5,959 nt of DNA from Bacteroidota bacterium (GTDB lineage Bacteria > Bacteroidota > Bacteroidia > Bacteroidales > JAAYUG01), in NCBI GenBank assembly GCA_021812865.1, contig JAKAMP010000201.1, forward strand, positions 1-5,959. Direction: 5' to 3'. Numbering within the stretch: the stretch's first letter is position 1; the number at the start of each line of letters is the position of its first letter. Position numbers and translations under genes: made by a program. This document shows, piece by piece, positions 1 to 5,959 of the stretch. The notes beneath the pieces are model-generated. The model was not told where the DNA came from and searched no databases. It was given only the letters and a program-made list of their open reading frames with translations.

Positions 1-15
1 TGTTGTCTTTTTCAT
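1..15 (-). CDS. 5' end of a divergent gene, cut by the left window edge
   Basis: Read on the minus strand, these bases give ATG followed by codons for Lys-Lys-Thr-Thr. A Met-Lys-Lys-Thr start is very common for secreted or membrane proteins of Bacteroidota, and the ATG stands at the end of an AT-rich leader with a plausible promoter pair 20-50 bases upstream. The other nearby minus-strand ATG (bases 18-20) meets a stop after one codon, so it is not a competing start. Only five codons are visible, so product and reality of the gene rest on start context alone; it could be chance. Confidence 0.4.
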
Positions 16-36
16 ATCATATATATTTTAATGTTG

Positions 37-67
37 CAAAACGTGTCGAACAGAAATTCCAGGCAAA
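37..67 (-). promoter_or_regulatory. possible Bacteroidota-type promoter for the divergent gene
   Basis: On the minus strand a TTTG (bases 64-67) is followed after 19 bases by ACGTTTTG (bases 37-44). The Bacteroides sigma-ABfr promoter is TTTG, 19-21 bases, then TAnnTTTG. The spacing and both TTTG blocks fit, but the TA of the -7 box is missing. The -7-like box ends about 20 bases before the minus-strand ATG at 15. The rest of 16-285 is AT-rich and non-coding; on the plus strand only an isolated GAACTTTG (244-251) resembles a -7 box for the gene at 286, with no good -33 partner. Confidence 0.28.
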
Positions 68-285
68 CCACATAATAAATGTACAAAACACCATCGGAAA
101 TTGAGGGGCACTTTTCAAAAATTAATCTTCAAAAATCAACTTCCAGGGGGTTGACAATACTCCGGCATATTCTTTTAGTGATGATGATTTACAGAACTGC
201 CTTAATTTTTAGCTTTTTTTTCCGTTTCTAAATGCAATTTGGTGAACTTTGTAAGATGAATGATTGAAACCCAATTTTTCTGGTC

Positions 286-2592
286 ATGGTCAGAGTCATT
301 GTAATTATCGCCCTGCTGTTCATATGGCAGCCAATTGCCCTTCACGGCCAGGTTTCGGCAAAGCACAACCTGCACTTCCACAGCTTGCCCAGGCAATGGG
401 ACGAGGGTATTCCCCTGGGAAATGGTATGCTGGGAGCCCTGGTATGGAACAAGGATGGCGTATTGCGTATGGCGCTTGACAGGTCGGATTTATGGGACCT
501 GAGAAAAATAAAAGAATTTATCAGTCCCAATTTCAGATTTTCCTGGGTAGAAAGCCAGTTGAAGAAGAAAGATTACGATCCGGTACACCGGTTGCTTGAT
601 CTTCCGTACGACAGGGATGCCGTGCCTACCAGGATTCCGGGCGCTGCCATCGAATTCCAGGGCATTAGCTGCAAAGATATTTCCGATGTAAATCTTGATC
701 TGGCAACAGCCCTATGCAGGATCAGGTGGAAAAGCGGGGCCGGCATGGAAACCTTTGTCAATGCCACCGGTAATTATGGCTGGTTCTCCCTGAAGGGGTT
801 CGGCAAAAATGTGAAACCCATAATATCCCAGCCCCCGTATGCTGGAAGCAATAATTCCAAGGTCAAAGGCGACAGTGGTGCGGGAGGAAATGATCTCCGC
901 CGGTTAGGCTACAAGCCCGGAACGGTTCATCAATCAGCCCATGAGATCACCTATCACCAGGACTGCGCCGATGGATCATCCTATGAGGTGTGGGTTGCAT
1001 GGCAGCAAACCGATAACAAAACCATTACCGGATGCTGGACCATTACCCCCTCAAGACCCTATCCTCTCTATAAAAGCAGGGAAAAACTGAAACTGACCGA
1101 TGTTACGGCCAGGAGATACAGGCAGGAAGAGGATTCGCATATAGCCTGGTGGAAAGAATTCTGGAATCAATCATACCTTTCGCTCCCCGATTCCATCCTG
1201 GAAGTGCAGTGGTACCGCGAAATGTACAAACTCGGTAGCGCTTCCAGGAAAGGAGCTCCTCCCATTAGCTTACAGGCCGTATGGACAGCCGACAACCGGA
1301 AGCTTCCTCCCTGGAAAGGCGATTTTCACAATGACCTGAACACACAACTTAGCTACTGGCCTTCATACAGCGGGAATCACCTGGAAGAAGCAACGGCTTT
1401 CACCGACTGGCTATGGCTATGCAAGCCTGTGGCTGAGAAATACACGAAGACTTATTTTGCTGTAAAGGGATTGAATTTCCCGGGTGTGGCCACCCTTACC
1501 GGCGAACCTATGGGGGGATGGATCCAGTATTCCCTTGGTCCAACCGTCTCGGCCTGGCTGGCCCAACATTTCTATTTGCAGTGGAGGTATACCATGGACA
1601 CTGCATTTCTGAAGGACAGGGCCTATCCCTGGATCAGGGAAACGGCAGTATATCTTGAGAATATATCGGAAAAAGACAGCCATGGCAAACGGAAACTGCC
1701 TCTTAGTTCATCGCCTGAAATCAATGATAATTCTCCCTCAGCCTGGTTTCACGAAACCACCAACTTCGATCTTTCCCTTATCCGGTGGCTGTATGGTGCC
1801 GCAGCCGACATGGCCAGCGCCCTGGGCTACAGGGAAGATTCCTTGAAGTGGAGCGGTATTGAACAGGAATGGCCCGATTTGGCTTTGTCTGATGAGGATA
1901 ACAGTTTGCTGGTGGCCCCCGGGATTCCTCTGAAAGAATCGCATCGCCATTTTTCCCACCTCATGGCCATCCATCCGCTTGGCCTGCTCGACTGGAACAA
2001 CGGGCCTTTCGATACCCGGATCATCAACTCGTCGCTTGCACACCTTGAAAAGCTGGGGAGCGACAACTGGTGCGGCTATTCCTGGGCCTGGCTGGGAAGC
2101 ATGTATGCACGCGCCCATATGGGGAAAAAAGCCGCCAATGCACTGAAAATCTTTGCCACCTGCTTCTGTTCGCCCAATTCGTTTCACCTGAACGGCGACC
2201 AGTCAGGCACAGGAAAATCCAAAATGACCTACCGGCCTTTCACTCTCGAAGGCAACTTTGCCTTTGCAGAAGGAATACAGGAGATGCTGCTGCAGAGCCA
2301 GAATGGACGTATACAGATATTCCCAGCCGTGCCTGCCTCATGGGCCAATGTATCCTTTCACAACCTTCGCACGGAAGGCGCCTTCCTGGTTTCTGCTGAA
2401 AGGAAAGATGGTGAATTAAGCCGGGTGGAGATCGTTTCAGAAAAGGGGGGAACGGTAAACCTGACCAATCCCTTTCTGAGAGGCGATTACGAAGTGGAGG
2501 GCATACAATTGCCCCCCGATGCCCTGAGCAAACTGATGATTAAAATGGAAACAAAACCGGGAATGAAAATTGAATTTCACCTGAGGGACTGA
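286..2592 (+). CDS. secreted GH95-like glycoside hydrolase with a divergent active site
   Basis: A 768-residue exported enzyme related to GH95, the family of inverting alpha-1,2-L-fucosidases and alpha-L-galactosidases. A Sec signal peptide spans residues 1 to about 21 (hydrophobic core, then LHG-Q). The N-terminal beta-sandwich starts with PLGNGMLGALVW (43-54), the family's usual opening. The (alpha/alpha)6 barrel runs from about 300 to 670: LQAVW near 328-332, HNDLNTQLSYW (348-358), SSSPE with Glu478 as the likely general acid, HRHFSHL (553-559), WCGYSWAW, and LEGNF with Glu655. A C-terminal beta domain begins at about 675 (FPAVP at 679-683). Length is normal for GH95. Two catalytic positions differ: the Bifidobacterium AfcA N421 equivalent is Asp350 and the D766 equivalent is Glu655; the usual HHxTD substrate motif is also not found. 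Substrate is therefore uncertain, although the fold assignment is firm. The start at 286 is the only ATG between the in-frame stop at 265-267 and the signal peptide; there is no Shine-Dalgarno sequence, as is usual in Bacteroidota. Confidence 0.85.
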   Translation: MVRVIVIIALLFIWQPIALHGQVSAKHNLHFHSLPRQWDEGIPLGNGMLGALVWNKDGVLRMALDRSDLWDLRKIKEFISPNFRFSWVESQLKKKDYDPVHRLLDLPYDRDAVPTRIPGAAIEFQGISCKDISDVNLDLATALCRIRWKSGAGMETFVNATGNYGWFSLKGFGKNVKPIISQPPYAGSNNSKVKGDSGAGGNDLRRLGYKPGTVHQSAHEITYHQDCADGSSYEVWVAWQQTDNKTITGCWTITPSRPYPLYKSREKLKLTDVTARRYRQEEDSHIAWWKEFWNQSYLSLPDSILEVQWYREMYKLGSASRKGAPPISLQAVWTADNRKLPPWKGDFHNDLNTQLSYWPSYSGNHLEEATAFTDWLWLCKPVAEKYTKTYFAVKGLNFPGVATLTGEPMGGWIQYSLGPTVSAWLAQHFYLQWRYTMDTAFLKDRAYPWIRETAVYLENISEKDSHGKRKLPLSSSPEINDNSPSAWFHETTNFDLSLIRWLYGAAADMASALGYREDSLKWSGIEQEWPDLALSDEDNSLLVAPGIPLKESHRHFSHLMAIHPLGLLDWNNGPFDTRIINSSLAHLEKLGSDNWCGYSWAWLGSMYARAHMGKKAANALKIFATCFCSPNSFHLNGDQSGTGKSKMTYRPFTLEGNFAFAEGIQEMLLQSQNGRIQIFPAVPASWANVSFHNLRTEGAFLVSAERKDGELSRVEIVSEKGGTVNLTNPFLRGDYEVEGIQLPPDALSKLMIKMETKPGMKIEFHLRD

Positions 2593-2616
2593 TCATCCCT
2601 GACAAATGCTACTTCC

Positions 2617-2644
2617 ATTCCATTCGGAAATATTTTTTTTTTTT
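2617..2644 (+). terminator. probable intrinsic terminator of the GH95-like gene
   Basis: ATTCC (2617-2621) pairs with GGAA-A-T (2626-2631, one bulged A) around a four-base ATTC loop. An A and then 12 consecutive T residues (2633-2644) follow. The stem is short and weak, but the T-tract is long and begins about 40 bases after the stop codon at 2590-2592. It would separate the GH95-like gene from the barrel gene downstream. Confidence 0.5.
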
Positions 2645-2687
2645 GTTTGCCCTGTATTATTGACCCTGAACTGTCCATATGACCCAC

Positions 2688-2713
2688 TGAATTCATCTAA
2701 AATGAATATTCAT
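2688..2713. promoter_or_regulatory. cluster of ATTCAT/ATGAAT half-sites upstream of the barrel gene
   Basis: TGAATTCA (2688-2695, palindromic) overlaps ATTCAT (2691-2696); after CTAAA comes ATGAATATTCAT (2702-2713), a perfect 12-base palindrome. The first ATTCAT can also pair with ATGAAT (2702-2707) as a six-base stem with a five-base loop. The cluster lies about 65-90 bases before the start at 2780, a sensible place for an operator. In AT-rich DNA such short palindromes arise by chance, and no -33/-7 pair was found nearby, so this is only a candidate. Confidence 0.2.
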
Positions 2714-2779
2714 GTATATATTGAAAATCACCCGCTTTCCAATAAGAACAGTCTAATCCTCTCAATCCAATCAGAAATA

Positions 2780-3466
2780 ATGAAAAGAATTGTTATTGTA
2801 TTGCTTCTGATGTTCGCCGTCATTTCTATGGCAGGAGCACAGGACATCATCCTGAAGAAGAATGGAGTGAAGATCCGGTGTAAGATCACCCAGGTTGACA
2901 GCGCCGTGATTCATTACCAGGTGTCCGGAATGGCAACCAATGACTATACGATTAACCGTGATGAAGTGGCGACGTATGTTTACGGGAAAAAAACCGTATC
3001 GCAGGGAGCAGGGGTAGACCGCTTCAGCCTGGGATTAGGATTCGGACTTGATTTCGGAGGTATTGGAACAAATATTCTCCTTTACCCTCAGAAAAATATA
3101 GGTCTCTTTGGAGGGGTGGGGTATGCTCTTGCAGGGGTGGGATTGAATGGAGGAATTAAAATCAGGTTCATGCCCCACAAACGTCTCGATCCGTACATCC
3201 TTGGCATGTATGGGTATAATTCGTCCATTTACGTGATGAATGCCACCCAGTTTAATAAATTATTTAATGGTACCACAGTTGGCCTTGGTATGGATATCCA
3301 TCCCTCAAAAAACAAAGGCTACTGGGCTTTTGCCATTCATATACCTTTCAGGGGATCGGATGTCAAAACTTATGTGGATAATCTCAAGAACTATTATGGT
3401 GTTGAATTCCGTAATGTTTTGCTTCCTATATGGATTTCTGCTGGTTACAGGTTTAATATTCGATAG
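2780..3466 (+). CDS. small outer-membrane beta-barrel-like protein, function unknown
   Basis: A 228-residue exported protein that I cannot assign to a function. Residues 1-20 form a clear Sec signal peptide (MKR, a hydrophobic stretch, then AGA-Q). Residues 21-69 form a short module, DIILKKNGVKIRCKI followed by an IHYQ strand and ending in DEVATYVYGKK, of the kind often placed in front of Bacteroidota barrel proteins ('lysine-rich, make-it-a-number' pattern: a -LKNG- turn, then short strands). From about 82 to the end, alternating Gly/aromatic/hydrophobic strands (GLGFGLDFGG, GLFGGVGYALAG, NGGIKIRF, ending in WISAGYRFNIR) suggest a small outer-membrane barrel or porin-like fold. The open frame extends upstream to 2606, but that part crosses the poly-T terminator and lacks a signal peptide, so the ATG at 2780 is preferred. 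It lies 187 bases after the GH95-like gene and is convergent with the fucosidase gene; a role in this glycan system is not shown. Confidence 0.75.
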   Translation: MKRIVIVLLLMFAVISMAGAQDIILKKNGVKIRCKITQVDSAVIHYQVSGMATNDYTINRDEVATYVYGKKTVSQGAGVDRFSLGLGFGLDFGGIGTNILLYPQKNIGLFGGVGYALAGVGLNGGIKIRFMPHKRLDPYILGMYGYNSSIYVMNATQFNKLFNGTTVGLGMDIHPSKNKGYWAFAIHIPFRGSDVKTYVDNLKNYYGVEFRNVLLPIWISAGYRFNIR

Positions 3467-3472
3467 AATTTC

Positions 3473-3500
3473 ATAGCGCTTTAATAAAAGCCAAGGCTAT
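3473..3500. other. imperfect hairpin between two convergent genes
   Basis: ATAGC-GCTTT (3473-3482) can pair with AAAGC (3487-3491) and, after a CAAG bulge, GCTAT (3496-3500), leaving an AATA loop. The barrel gene stops at 3466 and the fucosidase gene at 3512, so a shared 3' structure would make sense. Neither strand has a T-tract after the hairpin, so it does not look like a standard intrinsic terminator; it could be a 3'-end stabiliser or chance. Confidence 0.25.
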
Positions 3501-3511
3501 AAAAATCCAGT

Positions 3512-4978
3512 TTAGTCCTTCAACATCGAAACTTCAAACACCCAGGCATAGCTGCAGGGCGGATTTTTGCGCAACGCTTCCGGTATGCTGATTACAAAAC
3601 CCTGTCCTTCGGCTTTCCACTTCAGGCTGGTTTTGCTTCCCAGGAGATGAACCTTTGCCCCTGCCGCCGGCTGGTGCGATTTGATATGGATGGCGGCCGG
3701 CATGACGTTTTCTTTATCAGCAGCCATATAATAGAAATGCGTCATTCCGTTTTTCTGCTGCGTCATGCAAATGTTACTTTCCTTGAAGGGAGCAATGGGC
3801 TTGCTGTTATAGATGGCATTCCCGTTGATCTTCATCCAGGCTCCGATTCCTGCAAGGAGATCGTATGCTCCCTGCTGCCAGTCGCCGTCAGGTCCGGGAG
3901 CCACATTCAGCAACAGATTACCACCCTTTGCCACGATATCGACGAGCAGTTGTATGGCTTCGCGCTGGTTCATATATTTGGCGTTGGGTGTAAATGACCA
4001 GCCACCACCTGAAATGATGCAGGACTCCCAGGGATAGGGCAGTGTTTTTTCAGGTACCCGGTTTTCGGGCGTGAGGTAGTTCTGGTTTTTGCCATAAACC
4101 GCGCGATCAACCACGATGAGGCCCGGTTGCTTCTCCCTTGCCTTTGCCACGATCTCATCCATGCGGATATCCTGGTTCACCACGCGTGATTTAAGAAAAC
4201 CCGATTTGGACTCTTTCACCATTTCATCATATGCCCTGCGAATCTGGTTCTCGTCCTTCTTGGCCACCCATCCGCCATCGAGCCAGAGGATATCTATTTT
4301 GCCGTAACCGGTCATCAGTTCCATGATCTGTTGCCGGGTGTATTCCACAAATTTTTCCCAGCGGTCGGGGTAAGCCAGGGGATCGTAATTCACGTTCCGG
4401 TCGGGTGTGGCAAAATTCGGCCACCAGTAATATTCGCTGTGCCAATCGGGCTTGGAAAAATAAGCGCCCGTCCATAACCCTTCCTGCCTGAACGCACTGA
4501 ATATCTCCTTCGCAATATTGGCCTTTGGATTGGTGTGGAAAGGACAATCGGGCGAGGTGATCTTATAATCGGTTGTTTTAGTATCGAACATGCAAAATCC
4601 GTCGTGGTGCTTGGTGGTGAACACTACATACCGCATACCCGCATCCTTTGCTGCCTTCGCCCATTTTTCAGGATTGAAATTCACCGGTTTAAAGGTGTTT
4701 ATGAGCCCCTCATACTTCTTTTTGTAGGCAACATAGTCGTCCATGCTTCTTCTGCACCAGCCTTCATCTTCGGCACAGATGCTCCACGATTCCACCACAC
4801 CCCATTGGCTGTATGGTCCCCAATGCATGAGCAATCCAAATTTCATATCCTGCCACTGGCTGAGTTTCTGCAAAACCAACGGGTCGGTTTCGGGCACATA
4901 TCTTTCTTCCTCTGTCTGCGCAAAGAGAACGCCGGCAAAGCTTATCAATAAAACTGCTATCAGGCCTGCTTTCTTCAT
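3512..4978 (-). CDS. secreted GH29 alpha-L-fucosidase
   Basis: A 488-residue retaining exo-alpha-L-fucosidase that hydrolyses terminal alpha-L-fucose from glycans, exported to the periplasm or cell surface. The signal peptide is residues 1-20 (MKK, hydrophobic core, LFA-Q). The GH29 (beta/alpha)8 barrel shows MHWGPYS (51-57), the fucose-binding KHHDGF (123-128), YFSKPDWH (173-180) and ILWLDGGW (230-237), in which Asp234 is the expected nucleophile. YLTPE (301-305) aligns with the acid/base segment of the Thermotoga enzyme, making Glu305 the best acid/base candidate; this is less certain. GGNLLLNVAPGPDG (352-365) is the usual end of the barrel, and residues from about 395 form the C-terminal beta-sandwich. 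Length is normal. Unlike many GH29 proteins it has a loop with Cys68 and Cys75 and extra residues (about 243-285) after the nucleophile. The gene starts 29 bases after the GH20-like gene and is probably co-transcribed with it; the start is fixed by the signal peptide, with no Shine-Dalgarno sequence. Confidence 0.93.
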   Translation of the reverse strand: MKKAGLIAVLLISFAGVLFAQTEEERYVPETDPLVLQKLSQWQDMKFGLLMHWGPYSQWGVVESWSICAEDEGWCRRSMDDYVAYKKKYEGLINTFKPVNFNPEKWAKAAKDAGMRYVVFTTKHHDGFCMFDTKTTDYKITSPDCPFHTNPKANIAKEIFSAFRQEGLWTGAYFSKPDWHSEYYWWPNFATPDRNVNYDPLAYPDRWEKFVEYTRQQIMELMTGYGKIDILWLDGGWVAKKDENQIRRAYDEMVKESKSGFLKSRVVNQDIRMDEIVAKAREKQPGLIVVDRAVYGKNQNYLTPENRVPEKTLPYPWESCIISGGGWSFTPNAKYMNQREAIQLLVDIVAKGGNLLLNVAPGPDGDWQQGAYDLLAGIGAWMKINGNAIYNSKPIAPFKESNICMTQQKNGMTHFYYMAADKENVMPAAIHIKSHQPAAGAKVHLLGSKTSLKWKAEGQGFVISIPEALRKNPPCSYAWVFEVSMLKD

Positions 4979-5007
4979 GTATGTATGTTATTAAGATTAT
5001 GAAAAGG

Positions 5008-5959
5008 CTATTCGATGATCATTTCGTCGCAAAACATGTACGAAGGACTGCCGGCAGCCTGGTGCCAAGCCGGGAGTGGGCCGGGGTTCTTTGCCACCAC
5101 CCGCAGGTAACGGGTTTTCAGGTTGTTCAGCGGGATGGTATAATCTTTCACAACGGTTCCCTGGGTATGTGGATCCACATCATTCTTTACTGAACCCACC
5201 TCCAGGAATTTCACCCCGTCGTCGGAAGCATATACGGTTATCACCGAAGGCATGAGTATCCACGAGTAGGCATTCTGCAGGAAGCCTGCCTGAACAATGT
5301 TCACCGGGGTTACCTTCTGCAGGTCGATCACCAGGTCGATATCCGTTCCCTGGTATCCCTGCCAGTGCCCGTCGGCGAAATTATCCGAGCCTCTTATCCC
5401 GTCTAGCAGAGCGCCGTCGCCACCTGCTGTATAAGCCGGGTTGTAATTACTGTATTGCGAACGCAGCTCCTTGAGACAACCCACCCCCTTATGTACATAA
5501 AATGATTTTGACGCCACCGGGTAAAGGATATTGTTCACGATAACCCTGGTCCTCACCGTAGCAGGTGCATCCAGCACAAATGGTTCAGAATATCTTGCCG
5601 AACGAAGGGTTGGCTCACTTCCATCAGTTGTATAATATACCGGCTGGTTCCCGTACAGGCTCCTGAGGCTGATCTCCATCACGCCTTGTCCGGCTTTAGG
5701 CGTTGCAGTGATCCACGCGGTATATTCAAGGTTGAGCAGTTCATCGCCGGCCTTGTCGTAGCGGGATTTGATCCTGTCGAGCCACCATCCCCGGTTTTCC
5801 CGGTTCCACAATACGCTGTATTCTTGCCTGAGGCTGCCAAGTTCTTGCATCAGCCCTGTTGTGGCTGTTTGCGCTCGTGTGATGTTATCGGCCGAACCCG
5901 ACTCGAACGCATGGTAAACACGCAACCTGGCAAGATTTCGTTTGGCCATATATTCCGAC
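5008..5959 (-). CDS. C-terminal part of a probable GH20 beta-N-acetylhexosaminidase with F5/8 domain
   Basis: The reading frame is open to the right edge (Ser-Glu-Tyr codons precede the Met at 5949), so this is the 3' end of a longer gene and that Met is internal. Numbering from that Met: residues 1-75 are helical, with LWNRENRGWWLDRIKSRYD (47-65), a pattern I associate with the region after the catalytic barrel in some GH20 enzymes. Residues about 78-152 match the chitobiase/hexosaminidase C-terminal domain (PVYYTTDGSEPT at 103-114). Residues about 158-313 are an F5/8 type C (discoidin, CBM32-like) domain with GGDGALLDGIRGS, HWQGYQG and a surface YASDDGVKF strand, likely binding galactose- or HexNAc-type sugars. 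The catalytic residues lie outside the window, so GH20 is inferred from this domain order. It would remove terminal HexNAc and is probably the upstream gene of an operon with the fucosidase. Confidence 0.72.
   Translation of the reverse strand, partial: SEYMAKRNLARLRVYHAFESGSADNITRAQTATTGLMQELGSLRQEYSVLWNRENRGWWLDRIKSRYDKAGDELLNLEYTAWITATPKAGQGVMEISLRSLYGNQPVYYTTDGSEPTLRSARYSEPFVLDAPATVRTRVIVNNILYPVASKSFYVHKGVGCLKELRSQYSNYNPAYTAGGDGALLDGIRGSDNFADGHWQGYQGTDIDLVIDLQKVTPVNIVQAGFLQNAYSWILMPSVITVYASDDGVKFLEVGSVKNDVDPHTQGTVVKDYTIPLNNLKTRYLRVVAKNPGPLPAWHQAAGSPSYMFCDEMIIE

Noticed and set aside
151..176. TTGACA at 151-156 as a sigma70-type -35 box
   Set aside because: No TATAAT-like hexamer lies 16-18 bases downstream, and Bacteroidota housekeeping promoters do not use this consensus.
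1738..2187. Antisense open frame of 149 codons inside the GH95-like gene
   Set aside because: It lies fully opposite a strongly conserved enzyme, has no recognisable domain or signal peptide, and its length is expected from codon bias on the sense strand.
286..2592. Signs of a new defence or mobile system
   Set aside because: No nuclease, reverse transcriptase, recombinase, toxin, inverted terminal repeats or CRISPR-like repeats are visible; every sizeable gene is a glycan-degrading enzyme or an envelope protein.
2633..2644. A run of 12 T residues as a phase-variable slippage tract
   Set aside because: It lies after the GH95-like stop codon and well before the likely start of the barrel gene, so slippage would not shift a coding frame; it fits better as the T-tract of a terminator.
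4535..4951. Plus-strand open frame of 138 codons opposite the GH29 gene
   Set aside because: The minus strand encodes clear GH29 motifs over the same bases; the plus-strand product has no recognisable feature.
5008..5949. A complete 313-residue stand-alone F5/8-domain protein starting at base 5949
   Set aside because: The frame stays open to the window edge, there is no signal peptide after that Met, and the sequence begins in the middle of a helical region, so it is the end of a larger enzyme.

Overview
The window reads as chromosomal DNA of a Bacteroidota bacterium (Bacteroidales or Marinilabiliales type is likely, but this is inference). Reasons: three complete genes with Sec signal peptides and cleavage sites of the G-Q or A-Q kind common in that phylum, no Shine-Dalgarno sequences in front of the starts, a small outer-membrane beta-barrel protein with a typical Bacteroidota N-terminal module, and a dense set of secreted glycan-degrading enzymes.

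Layout. Bases 1-15 appear to hold the first five codons of a gene running leftwards out of the window (Met-Lys-Lys-Thr-Thr). Bases 16-285 are an AT-rich, non-coding divergent promoter region. Bases 286-2592 (+) encode a secreted 768-residue GH95-like glycosidase whose catalytic signatures differ from characterised alpha-L-fucosidases. A weak hairpin followed by 12 T residues (2617-2644) probably ends that transcript. A 187-base gap contains a cluster of ATTCAT/ATGAAT half-sites. Bases 2780-3466 (+) encode a 228-residue beta-barrel-like protein of unknown function. After a 45-base convergent gap with an imperfect hairpin, the minus strand carries a secreted GH29 alpha-L-fucosidase (3512-4978). 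Twenty-nine bases upstream of it on that strand lies the C-terminal part of a larger enzyme (5008 to the right edge), most likely a GH20 beta-N-acetylhexosaminidase with a chitobiase-type C-terminal domain and an F5/8 (discoidin) carbohydrate-binding domain.

How they fit together. The GH20-like enzyme and the GH29 fucosidase are closely spaced and co-directional, so probably one operon; they would remove terminal HexNAc and alpha-L-fucose from fucosylated glycans such as glycoproteins or mucin-type chains. The GH95-like enzyme, on the other strand, may act on another linkage or sugar of the same material. No SusC/SusD pair, sulfatase, sensor or sigma/anti-sigma gene is visible, so calling this a polysaccharide utilisation locus is inference. 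I saw no RNA gene, CRISPR array, insertion sequence or defence system. The most unusual thing here is the altered active site of the GH95-like enzyme, not a clearly new system.
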